Source of the DNA: Utricularia gibba
Taxonomy: Eukaryota; Streptophyta; Magnoliopsida; Lamiales; Lentibulariaceae
DNA length: 36,967 nt
Direction of reading: 5' to 3'
NCBI GenBank assembly: GCA_002189035.1
Contig: NEEC01000404.1
Coordinates: forward strand, 1 to 36,967
The notes below the pieces were generated by a model. That model searched no databases, was not told where the DNA came from, and was given only the letters and a program-made list of their open reading frames with translations. A program made the translations under genes and the position numbers. Positions 13,789-24,919 of the stretch are shown in pieces. How positions within the stretch are numbered: position 1 is the first letter of the stretch; each line of letters opens with the position of its first letter.

Positions 13789-16700
13789 CATGCAGATCCT
13801 TGCTCTTCATAGCACACTGTTGGGAAGCCCTATTCGAGCTCCAAGTATTATAATTTGGAGTTACGTTTGTCCGATAACTGTGGACATATTAAAAAACCAC
13901 AACGAAAAGTGTCTCACGTGGCATTCCGTGGTGACTGCATTTAATAATGTGCTTCTTGTTCTCGAAATTGATGGAACAACATACAAGGCAAAAGAATCAA
14001 ATAGCCCCTAGAGACATGGTATACGGGAATGGTGCATCAAGAATCAGAAGTATCATAGCAACTAAATGCATCAATCAAAGCCAAAACATATGGTGTCAGA
14101 CTTCATCTACTATGCGATCAAGTTGGAAAAAAGTCACATGCTACATCATGAATTTCGTGGCATCACTTATCCCAACACTGTTATATAATCTGGATATGCG
14201 TAAATATTTATTTTTAATGAATCCGGTGCACGTGTGATTTTTAGGCTGCACCCCGAATGATGATGCGCAATGAATGACTATGTCGCACATCCTTCCGCGA
14301 AGCACCTCTCGCATAACATGCAGATCCTTGCTCTTCATAGCACACTGTTGGGAAGCCCTATTCGAGCTCCAAGTATTATAATTTGGAGTTACGTTTGTCC
14401 GATAACTGTGGACATATTAAAAAAGCCACAACGAAAAGTGTCTCACGTGGCATTCCGTGGTGACTGCTTTAATAATGTGCTTCATGTTCTCGAAATTGAT
14501 GCGAACAACATACAAGTCAAAAGATCAAATAGCCTAGAGACATGGTATACGGGAATGGTGCATCAAGAATCAGAAGTATCATAGCAACTAAATGCATCAA
14601 TCAAAGCCAAAACATATGGTGTCAGACTTCATCTACTATGCGATCAAGTTGGAAAAAAGTCACATGCTACATATGAATTTCGTGGCATCACTTATCCCAA
14701 CACTGTTATATATCTGGATATGCGTAAATATTTTTTTAATGAATCCGGTGCACGTGTGATTTTTAGGCTGCACCCCGAATGATGATGCGCAATGAAATGA
14801 CTATGTCGCACATCCTGGTCCGCGAAGCACCTCTCGCATAACATGCAGATCCTTGCTCTCATAGCACACTGTTGGGAAGCCCTATTCGAGCTCCAAGTAT
14901 TATAATTTGGAGTTACGTTTGTCCGATAACTGTGGACATATTAAAAACAGCCACAACGAAAAGTGTCTCACGTGGCATTCCGTGGTGACTGCTTTTAATA
15001 ATGTGCTTCATGTTCTCGAAATTGATGCGAACAACATACAAGAAAAGAATCAAATAGCCTAGAGACATGGTATACGGGAATGGTGCATCAAGAATCAGAA
15101 GTATCATAGCAAAAATGCATCAATCAAAGCCAAAACATATGGTGTCAGACTTCATCTACTATGCGATCAAGTTGGAAAAAAGTCACATGCTACATCATGA
15201 ATTTCGTGGCATCACTTATCCCAACACTGTTATATAATCTGGATATGCGTAATATTTATTTTTAATGAATCCGGTGCACGTGTGATTTTTAGGCTGCACC
15301 CGAATGATGATGCGCAATGAAATGACTACGCACATCCTGGTCCGCGAAGCACCTCTCGCATAACATGCAGATCCTTGCTCTTCATAGCACTGTTGGGAAG
15401 CCCTATTCGAGCTCCAAGTATTATAATTTGGAGTTACGTTTGTCCGATAACTGTGGACATATTAAAAAAGCCACAACGAAAAGTGTCTCACGTGGCATTC
15501 CGTGGTGACTGCATTTAATAATGTGCTTCATGTTCTCGAAATTGATGCGAAACAACATACAAGTCAAAAGAATCAAATAGCCCTAGAGACATGGTATACG
15601 GGAATGGTGCATCAAGAATCAGAAGTATCATAGCAACTAAATGCATCAATCAAAGCCAAAACATATGGTGTCAGACTTCATCTACTATGCGATCAAGTTG
15701 GAAAAAAGTCACATGCTACATAATGAATTTCGTGGCATCACTTATCCCAACACTGTTATATAATCTGGATATGCGTAAATATTTATTTTTAATGAATCCG
15801 GTGCACGTGTGATTTTTAGGCTGCACCCCGAATGATGATGCGCAATGAAGCGACTATGCCGCACATCCTGGTCCGCGAAGCACCTCTCGCATAACATGCA
15901 GATCCTTGCTCTTCATAGCACACTGTTGGGAAGCCCTATTCGAGCTCCAAGTATTATAATTTGGAGTTACGTTTGTCCGATAACTGTGGACATATTAAAA
16001 AACCACAACGAAAAGTGTCTCACGTGGCATTCCGTGGTGACTGCTTTAATAATGTGCTTCATGTTCTCGAATTGATGCGAACAACATACAAGGAAAAGAA
16101 TCAAATAGCCTAGAGACATGGTATACGGGAATGGTGCATCAAGAATCAGAAGTATCATAGCAACTAAATGCATCAATCAAAAGCCAAAACATATGGTGTC
16201 AGACTTCATCTACTATGCGATCAAGTTGGAAAAAAGTCATGCTACATAATGAATTTCGTGGCATCACTTATCCAACACTGTTATATAATCTGGATATGCG
16301 TAAATATTTATTTTTAATGAATCCGGTGCACGTGTGATTTTTAGGCTGCACCCCGAATGATGATGCGCAATGAAATGACTATGTCGCACATCCTGGTCCG
16401 CGAAGCACTCTCGCATAATGCAGATCCTTGCTCTTCATAGCACACTGTTGGGAAGCCCTATTCGAGCTCCAAGTATTATAATTTGGAGTTACGTTTGTCC
16501 GATAACTGTGGACATATTAAAAACCACAACGAAAAGTGTCTCACGTGGCATTCCGTGGTGATGCATTTAATAATGTGCTTCTTGTTCTCGAAATTTGATG
16601 CGAACAACATACAAGTCAAAAGAATCAAATAGCCACTAGAGACATGGTATACGGGAATGGTGCATCAAGAATCAGAAGTATCATAGCAACTAAATGCATC

Positions 16701-18546
16701 AATCAACAGCCAAAACATATGGTGTCAGACTTCATCTACTATGCGATCAAGTTGGAAAAAAGTCACATGCTACATCATGAATTTCGTGGCATCACTTATC
16801 CCAACACTGTTATATAATCTGGATATGCGTAAATATTTATTTTTAATGAATCCGGTGCACGTGTGATTTTTAGGCTGCACCCCGAATGATGATGCGCAAT
16901 GAAATGACTATGTCGCACATCCTGGTCCGCGAAGCACCTCTCGCATAACATGCAGATCCTTGCTCTTCATAGCACACTGTTGGGAAGCCCTATTCGAGCT
17001 CCAAGTATTATAATTTGGAGTTACGTTTGTCCGATAACTGTGGACATATTAAAAACAAGCCACAACGAAAAGTGTCTCACGTGGCATTCCGTGGTGACTG
17101 CATTTAATAATGTGCTTCATGTTCTCGAAATTGATGCGAACAACATACAAGTCAAAAGAATCAAATAGCCCTAGAGACATGGTATACGGGAATGGTGCAT
17201 CAAGAATCAGAAGTATCATAGCAACTAAATGCATCAATCAAAAGCCAAAACATATGGTGTCAGAATTCATCTACTATGCGATCAAGTTGGAAAAAGTCAC
17301 ATGCTACATAATGAATTTCGTGGCATCACTTATCCCAACACTGTTATATAATCTGGATATGCGTAAATATTTATTTTTAATGAATCCGGTGCACGTGTGA
17401 TTTTTAGGCTGCACCCCGAATGATGATGCGCAATGAAGCGACTATGCGCACATCCTGGTCCGCGAAGCACCTCTCGCATAACATGCAGATCCTTGCTCTT
17501 CATAGCACACTGTTGGGAAGCCCTATTCGAGCTCCAAGTATTATAATTTGGAGTTACGTTTGTCCGATAACTGTGGACATATTAAAAAGGGCCACAACGA
17601 AAAGTGTCTCACGTGGCATTCCGTGGTGACTGCATTTAATAATGTGCTTCATGTTCTCGAAATTGATGGAACAACATACAAGTCAAAAGAATCAAATAGC
17701 CTAGAGACATGGTATACGGGAATGGTGCATCAAGAATCAGAAGTATCATAGCAACTAAATGCATCAATCAAAAGCCAAAACATATGGTGTCAGACTTCAT
17801 CTACTATGCGATCAAGTTGGAAAAAGTCACATGCTACATCATGAATTTCGTGGCATCACTTATCCCAACACTGTTATATAATCTGGATATGCGTAAATAT
17901 TTATTTTTAATGAATCCGGTGCACGTGTGATTTTTAGGCTGCACCCGAATGATGATGCGCAATGAAATGACTATGTCGCACATCCTGGTCCGCGAAGCAC
18001 CTCTCGCATAACATGCAGATCCTTGCTCTTCATAGCACACTGTTGGGAAGCCCTATTCGAGCTCCAAGTATTATAATTTGGAGTTACGTTTGTCCGATAA
18101 CTGTGGACATATTAAAAAAGGGCCACAACGAAAAGTGTCTCACGTGGCATTCCGTGGTGACTGCTTTTAATAATGTGCTTCATGTTCTCGAAATTGATGC
18201 GAACAACATACAAGGAAAAAGAATCAAATAGCCCTAGAGACATGGTATACGGGAATGGTGCATCAAGAATCAGAAGTATCATAGCAACTAAATGCATCAA
18301 TCAAAAGCCAAAACATATGGTGTCAGACTTCATCTACTATGCGATCAAGTTGGAAAAAAGTCACATGCTACATCATGAATTTCGTGGCATCACTTATCCC
18401 AACACTGTTATATAATCTGGATATGCGTAAATATTTATTTTTAATGAATCCGGTGCACGTGTGATTTTTAGGCTGCACCCCGAATGATGATGCGCAATGA
18501 AATGACTATGTCGCACATCCTGGTCCGCGAAGCACCTCTCGCATAA

Positions 18547-19605
18547 CATGCAGATCCTTGCTCTTCATAGCACACTGTTGGGAAGCCCTATTCGAGCTCC
18601 AAGTATTATAATTTGGAGTTACGTTTGTCCGATAACTGTGGACATATTAAAAACAAGCCACAACGAAAAGTGTCTCACGTGGCATTCCGTGGTGACTGCA
18701 TTTAATAATGTGCTTCATGTTCTCGAAATTGATGCGAACAACATACAAGGAAAAAGAATCAAATAGCCCTAGAGACATGGTATACGGGAATGGTGCATCA
18801 AGAATCAGAAGTATCATAGCAACTAAATGCATCAATCAAAAGCCAAAACATATGGTGTCAGACTTCATCTACTATGCGATCAAGTTGGAAAAAGTCACAT
18901 GCTACATAATGAATTTCGTGGCATCACTTATCCCAACACTGTTATATAATCTGGATATGCGTAAATATTTATTTTTAATGAATCCGGTGCACGTGATTTT
19001 TAGGCTGCACCCCGAATGATGATGCGCAATGAAGCGACTATGCGCACATCCTGGTCCGCGAAGCACCTCTCGCATAACATGCAGATCCTTGCTCTTCATA
19101 GCACACTGTTGGGAAGCCCTATTCGAGCTCCAAGTATTATAATTTGGAGTTACGTTTGTCCGATAACTGTGGACATATTAAAAACAAGCCACAACGAAAA
19201 GTGTCTCACGTGGCATTCCGTGGTGACTGCATTTAATAATGTGCTTCTTGTTCTCGAAATTGATGGAAACAACATACAAGTCAAAAGAATCAAATAGCCA
19301 CTAGACATGGTATACGGGAATGGTGCATCAAGAATCAGAAGTATCATAGCAACTAAATGCATCAATCAACAGCCAAAACATATGGTGTCAGACTTTATCT
19401 ACTATGCGATCAAGTTGGAAAAAAGTCACATGCTACATCATGAATTTCGTGGCATCACTTATCCCAACTGTTATAATCTGGATATGCGTAAATATTTATT
19501 TTTAATGAATCCGGTGCACGTGTGATTTTTAGGCTGCACCCCGAATGATGATGCGCAATGAAGACTATGTCGCACATCCTGGTCCGCGAAGCACCTCTCG
19601 CATAA
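18547..19605. repeat. Dimeric higher-order unit, copy 1 (1059 bp)
   Basis: This is two consecutive monomers. The first ends with the linked variants 'cataatga' and 'gaagcgactatgcgc'. The second has 'cttcttgttc', 'gatgga', 'aagtcaaaag', 'gccactag' and 'caacagcc'. The same ordered set follows immediately in the next 1059 bp. Confidence 0.55.
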
Positions 19606-20664
19606 CATGCAGATCCTTGCTCTTCATAGCACACTGTTGGGAAGCCCTATTCGAGCTCCAAGTATTATAATTTGGAGTTACGTTTGTCCGATAACTGTGG
19701 ACATATTAAAAAAGCCACAACGAAAAGTGTCTCACGTGGCATTCCGTGGTGACTTGCATTTAATAATGTGCTTCATGTTCTCGAAATTGATGGAACAACA
19801 TACAAGTCAAAAGAATCAAATAGCCCTAGAGACATGGTATACGGGAATGGTGCATCAAGAATCAGAAGTATCATAGCAACTAAATGCATCAATCAAAAGC
19901 CAAAACATATGGTGTCAGACTTCATCTACTATGCGATCAAGTTGGAAAAAAGTCACATGCTACATAATGAATTTCGTGGCATCACTTATCCCAACACTGT
20001 TATATAATCTGGATATGCGTAAATATTTATTTTTAATGAATCCGGTGCACGTGTGATTTTTGCACCCCGAATGATGATGCGCAATGAAGCGACTATGCGC
20101 ACATCCTGGTCCGCGAAGCACCTCTCGCATAACATGCAGATCCTTGCTCTTCATAGCACACTGTTGGGAAGCCCTATTCGAGCTCCAAGTATTATAATTT
20201 GGAGTTACGTTTGTCCGATAACTGTGGACATATTAAAAAGGGCCACAACGAAAAGTGTCTCACGTGGCATTCCGTGGTGACTGCATTTAATAATGTGCTT
20301 CTTGTTCTCGAAATTGATGGAACAACATACAAGTCAAAAGAATCAAATAGCCACTAGAGACATGGTATACGGGAATGGTGCATCAAGAATCAGAAGTATC
20401 ATAGCAACTAAATGCATCAATCAACAGCCAAAACATATGGTGTCAGACTTCATCTACTATGCGATCAAGTTGGAAAAAGTCACATGCTACATCATGAATT
20501 TCGTGGCATCACTTATCCCAACACTGTTATATAATCTGGATATGCGTAAATATTTATTTTTAATGAATCCGGTGCACGTGTGATTTTTAGCTGCACCCCG
20601 AATGATGATGCGCAATGAAATGACTACGTCGCACATCCTAATCCGCGAAGCACCTCTTGCATAA
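19606..20664. repeat. Dimeric higher-order unit, copy 2 (1059 bp)
   Basis: This repeats the ordered variants of 18547-19605 with the same total length and ends just before the boundary monomer. It differs at a few sites (for example 'gatggaac' and 'aagtc' in its first monomer, where copy 1 has 'gatgcgaac' and 'aagga'), so the pair is similar rather than identical. Confidence 0.55.
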
Positions 20665-21266
20665 CATGCAGATCCTTGCTCTTCATAGCACACTGTTGGG
20701 AAGCCCTATTCGAGCTCCAAGTATTTAATTTGGAGTTACGTTTGTCCGATAACTGTGGACATATTAAAAAAGCCACAACGAAAAGTGTCTCACGTGGCAT
20801 TTGGAGTTACGTTTGTCCGATAACTGTGGACATATTAAAAACAAGCCACAACGAAAAGTGTCTCACGTGGCATTCCGTGGTGACTGCATTTAATAATGTG
20901 CTTCATGTTCTCGAAATTGATGCGAACAACATACAAGGCAAAAGAATCAAATAGCCACTAGAGACATGGTATACGGGAATGGTGCATCAAGAATCAGAAG
21001 TATCATAGCAACTAAATGCATCAATCAAGCCAAAACATATGGTGTCAGAATTCATCTACTATGCGATCAAGTTGGAAAAAAGTCACATGCTACATCATGA
21101 ATTTCGTGGCATCACTTATCCCAACACTGTTATATACTCTGGATATGCGTAAATATTTATTTTTAATGAATCCGTGCACGTGTGATTTTTAGGATGCACC
21201 CGAATGATGATGCGCAATGAAATGACTACGTCGCACATCCTGGTCCGCGAAGCACCTCTTGCATAA
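20665..21266. repeat. Boundary monomer, 602 bp, joining domains A and B out of register
   Basis: This unit is about 71 bp longer than any other. Its left end carries A states ('ccctattcgag' at about 20704-20714). Its right part carries B states: 'gcattt', 'aaggcaaaag', 'gccactag', GAATTC at 21048-21053, 'actctgg', 'aatccgtgc' and 'aggatgc'. The change falls at an internal join at about 20799. The segment leading into it ('actacgtcgcac', 'cctaatccgcg', 'cttgcat', about 20623-20660) resembles A1 rather than the A2 units just upstream. It therefore looks like a mosaic of three haplotypes. It may be a natural recombination product or an assembly join. Confidence 0.9.
20728..20871. repeat. Direct repeat of 71/73 bp flanking the A/B join
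   Basis: The stretch from 'atttggagttacg' to 'cacgtggc' occurs twice in tandem, at 20728-20798 (71 bp) and 20799-20871 (73 bp). The copies are not identical: the first reads 'attaaaaaagcc' and the second 'attaaaaacaagcc'. The left copy is followed by 'atttgg' and the right copy by 'attccg', so 'att' is shared at the join (3-bp microhomology). Because the copies differ, simple slippage within one unit is less likely than joining two different units out of register by 71 bp. Confidence 0.93.
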
Positions 21267-24200
21267 CATGCAGATCCTTGCTCTTCATAGCACACTGTTG
21301 GGAAGCCCTTTTCGAGCTCCAAGTATTATAATTTGGAGTTACGTTTGTCCGATAACTGTGGACATATTAAAAACAAGCCACAACGAAAAGTGTCTCACGT
21401 GGCATTCCGTGGTGACTGCATTTAATAATGTGCTTCATGTTCTCGAAATTGATGCGAACAACATACAAGGCAAAAGAATCAAATAGCCACTAGAGACATG
21501 GTATACGGGAATGGTGCATCAAGAATCAGAAGTATCATAGCAACTAAATGCATCAATCAAAAGCCAAAACATATGGTGTCAGAATTCATCTACTATGCGA
21601 TCAAGTTGGAAAAAAGTCACATGCTACATCATGAATTTCGTGGCATCACTTATCCCAACACTGTTATACACTCTGGATATGCGTAAATATTTATTTTTAA
21701 TGAATCCCGTGCACGTGTGATTTTTAGGATGCACCCGAATGATGATGCGCAATGAAATGACTACGTCGCACATCCTGGTCCGCGAAGCACCTCTTGCATA
21801 ACATGCAGATCCTTGCTCTTCATAGCACACTGTTGGGAAGCCCTTTTCGAGCTCCAAGTATTATAATTTGGAGTTACGTTTGTCCGATAACTGTGGACAT
21901 ATTAAAAACAAGCCACAACGAAAAGTGTCTCACGTGGCATTCCGTGGTGACTGCATTTAATAATGTGCTTCATGTTCTCGAAATTGATGAAACATACAAG
22001 GCAAAAGAATCAAATAGCCACTAGAGACATGGTATACGGGAATGGTGCATCAAGAATCAGAAGTATCATAGCAACTAAATGCATCAATCAAAGCCAAAAC
22101 ATATGGTGTCAGAATTCATCTACTATGCGATCAAGTTGGAAAAAAGTCACATGCTACATCATGAATTTCGTGGCATCACTTATCCCAACACTGTTATACA
22201 CTCTGGATATGCGTAAATATTTATTTTTAATGAATCCCGTGCACGTGTGATTTTTAGGATGCACCCCGAATGATGATGCGCAATGAAATGACTACGTCGC
22301 ACATCCTGGTCCGCGAAGCACCTCTTGCATAACATGCAGATCCTTGCTCTTCATAGCACACTGTTGGGAAGCCCTTTTCGAGCTCCAAGTATTATAATTT
22401 GGAGTTACGTTTGTCCGATAACTGTGGACATATTAAAAACAAGCCACAACGAAAAGTGTCTCACGTGGCATTCCGTGGTGACTGCATTTAATAATGTGCT
22501 TCATGTTCTCGAATTGATGCGAACAACATACAAGGCAAAAGAATCAAATAGCCACTAGAGACATGGTATACGGGAATGGTGCATCAAGAATCAGAAGTAT
22601 CATAGCAACTAAATGCATCAATCAAAAGCCAAAACATATGGTGTCAGAATTCATCTACTATGCGATCAAGTTGGAAAAAAGTCACATGCTACATCATGAA
22701 TTTCGTGGCATCACTTATCCCAACACTGTTATATACTCTGGATATGCGTAAATATTTATTTTTAATGAATCCCGTGCACGTGTGATTTTTAGGATGCACC
22801 CCGAATGATGATGCGCAATGAAATGACTACGTCGCACATCCTGGTCCGCGAAGCACCTCTTGCATAACATGCAGATCCTTGCTCTTCATAGCACACTGTT
22901 GGGAAGCCCTTTTCGAGCTCCAAGTATTATAATTTGGAGTTACGTTTGTCCGATAACTGTGGACATATTAAAAACAAGCCACAACGAAAAGTGTCTCACG
23001 TGGCATTCCGTGGTGATTGCATTTAATAATGTGCTTCATGTTCTCGAAATTGATGCGAACAACATACAAGGCAAAAGAATCAAATAGCCACTAGAGACAT
23101 GGTATACGGGAATGGTGCATCAAGAATCAGAAGTATCATAGCAACTAAATGCATCAATCAAAAGCCAAAACATATGGTGTCAGAATTCATCTACTATGCG
23201 ATCAAGTTGGAAAAAAGTCACATGCTACATCATGAATTTCGTGGCATCACTTATCCAACACTGTTATACACTCTGGATATGCGTAAATATTTATTTTTAA
23301 TGAATCCGTGCACGTGTGATTTTTAGGATGCACCCCGAATGATGATGCGCAATGAAATGACTACGTCGCACATCCTGGTCCGCGAAGCACCTCTTGCATA
23401 ACATGCAGATCCTTGCTCTTCATAGCACACTGTTGGAAGCCCTTTTCGAGCTCCAAGTATTATAATTTGGAGTTACGTTTGTCCGATAACTGTGGACATA
23501 TTAAAAACAAGCCCAAACGAAAAGTGTCTCACGTGGCATTCCGTGGTGACTGCATTTAATAATGTGCTTCATGTTCTCGAAATTGATGCGAACAACATAC
23601 AAGGCAAAAGAATCAAATAGCCACTAGAGACATGGTATACGGGAATGGTGCATCAAGAATCAGAAGTATCATAGCAACTAAATGCATCAATCAAAAGCCA
23701 AAACATATGGTGTCAGAATTCATCTACTATGCGATCAAGTTGGAAAAAAGTCACATGCTACATCATGAATTTCGTGGCATCACTTATCCAACACTGTTAT
23801 ACACTCTGGATATGCGTAAATATTTATTTTTAATGAATCCGTGCACGTGTGATTTTTAGGATGCACCCCGAATGATGATGCGCAATGAAATGACTACGTC
23901 GCACATCCTGGTCCGCGAAGCACCTCTTGCATAACATGCAGATCCTTGCTCTTCATAGCACAGTGTTGGGAAGCCCTTTTCGAGCTCCAAGTATTATAAT
24001 TTGGAGTTACGTTTGTCCGATAACTGTGGACATATTAAAAACAAGCCACAACGAAAAGTGTCTCACGTGGCATTCCGTGGTGACTGCATTTAATAATGTG
24101 CTTCATGTTCTCGAAATTGATGCGAACAACATACAAGGCAAAAGAATCAAATAGCCACTAGAGACATGGTATACGGGAATGGTGCATCAAGAATCAGAAG

Positions 24201-24519
24201 TATCATAGCAACTAAATGCATCAATCAAAAGCCAAAACATATGGTGTCAGAATTCATCTACTATGCGATCAAGTTGGAAAAAAGTCACATGCTACATCAT
24301 GAATTTCGTGGCATCACTTATCCCAACACTGTTATATACTCTGGATATGCGTAAATATTTATTTTTAATGAATCCGTGCACGTGTGATTTTTAGGATGCA
24401 CCCCGAATGATGATGCGCAATGAAATGACTACGTCGCACATCCTGGTCCGCGAAGCACCTCTTGCATAACATGCAGATCCTTGCTCTTCATAGCACACTG
24501 TTGGGAAGCCCTTTTCGAG

Positions 24520-24541
24520 CTCCAAGTATTATAATTTGGAG
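24520..24541. other. Conserved inverted repeat (potential hairpin), representative copy
   Basis: Arms 'ctccaa' (24520-24525) and 'ttggag' (24536-24541) are perfect reverse complements around a 10-nt AT-rich loop. Almost every unit in the window keeps both arms. In the boundary unit the loop is one base shorter (arms 20715-20720 and 20730-20735), and the 71-bp direct repeat begins at the 3' arm. Structure in vivo is inference. Confidence 0.7.
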
Positions 24542-24579
24542 TTACGTTTGTCCGATAACTGTGGACATATTAAAAACAA

Positions 24580-24606
24580 GCCACAACGAAAAGTGTCTCA
24601 CGTGGC
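24580..24606. other. Short inverted repeat gccac/gtggc, representative copy
   Basis: 'gccac' at 24580-24584 pairs with 'gtggc' at 24602-24606 around a 17-nt spacer, the right arm overlapping a CACGTG palindrome. The left arm is eroded in many A units by indels in the preceding A-tract. A 5-bp stem is short and could be chance. Confidence 0.4.
24599..24604. promoter_or_regulatory. CACGTG palindrome (G-box/E-box core), site 1, representative copy
   Basis: CACGTG in the context 'tcacgtggc' occurs in nearly every unit. It is the core bound by bHLH and bZIP proteins in plants and bHLH proteins in animals and fungi. Binding or function here is unproven, since a hexamer can be fixed in a satellite by chance and then amplified. 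Confidence 0.3.
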
Positions 24607-24913
24607 ATTCCGTGGTGACTGCATTTAATAATGTGCTTCATGTTCTCGAAATTGATGCGAACAACATACAAGGCAAAAGAATCAAATAGCCACTAGAGAC
24701 ATGGTATACGGGAATGGTGCATCAAGAATCAGAAGTATCATAGCAACTAAATGCATCAATCAAAAGCCAAAACATATGGTGTCAGAATTCATCTACTATG
24801 CGATCAAGTTGGAAAAAAGTCACATGCTACATCATGAATTTCGTGGCATCACTTATCCCAACACTGTTATACACTCTGGATATGCGTAAATATTTATTTT
24901 TAATGAATCCGTG

Positions 24914-24919
24914 CACGTG
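24914..24919. promoter_or_regulatory. CACGTG palindrome, site 2, representative copy
   Basis: This second CACGTG per unit, in 'gtgcacgtgtg', overlaps the palindrome GTGCAC and lies 315 bp from site 1. It is kept across A and B units apart from occasional indels (for example 'gcacgtgatt' near 18990, which still retains the hexamer). Function is unknown. Confidence 0.3.

Larger units (their letters stand above)
10089..20664. repeat. Array domain A2: homogenised A-type satellite units
   Basis: This block holds 20 units, mean about 529 bp. Landmarks are at 10089, 10617, 11148, 11679, 12210, 12739, 13265, 13789, 14317, 14842, 15364, 15895, about 16417 (reduced landmark), 16949, 17482, 18012, 18547, 19078, 19606 and 20133. 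It keeps the A-type states but is nearly fixed for 'ggtccgcg...ctctcgcat' before the landmark and for 'aggctgcac'. The state 'gcatttaat', universal in domain B, first appears at about 10769 and is mixed with 'gctttaat' and 'gcttttaat' from there on. Private variants include 'gaagcgact', 'cataatga' and 'cttcttgttc'. The limit with A1 is gradual and my placement is approximate. Spacer lengths between 'attaaaa' and 'ccacaacg' vary strongly between neighbouring units. Confidence 0.75.

Noticed and set aside
24526-24535. AT-rich loop 'gtattataat' and 'gttata' stretches as TATA boxes
   Set aside because: AT-rich hexamers are frequent at 40% GC, and there is no associated gene or start signal to support a promoter.
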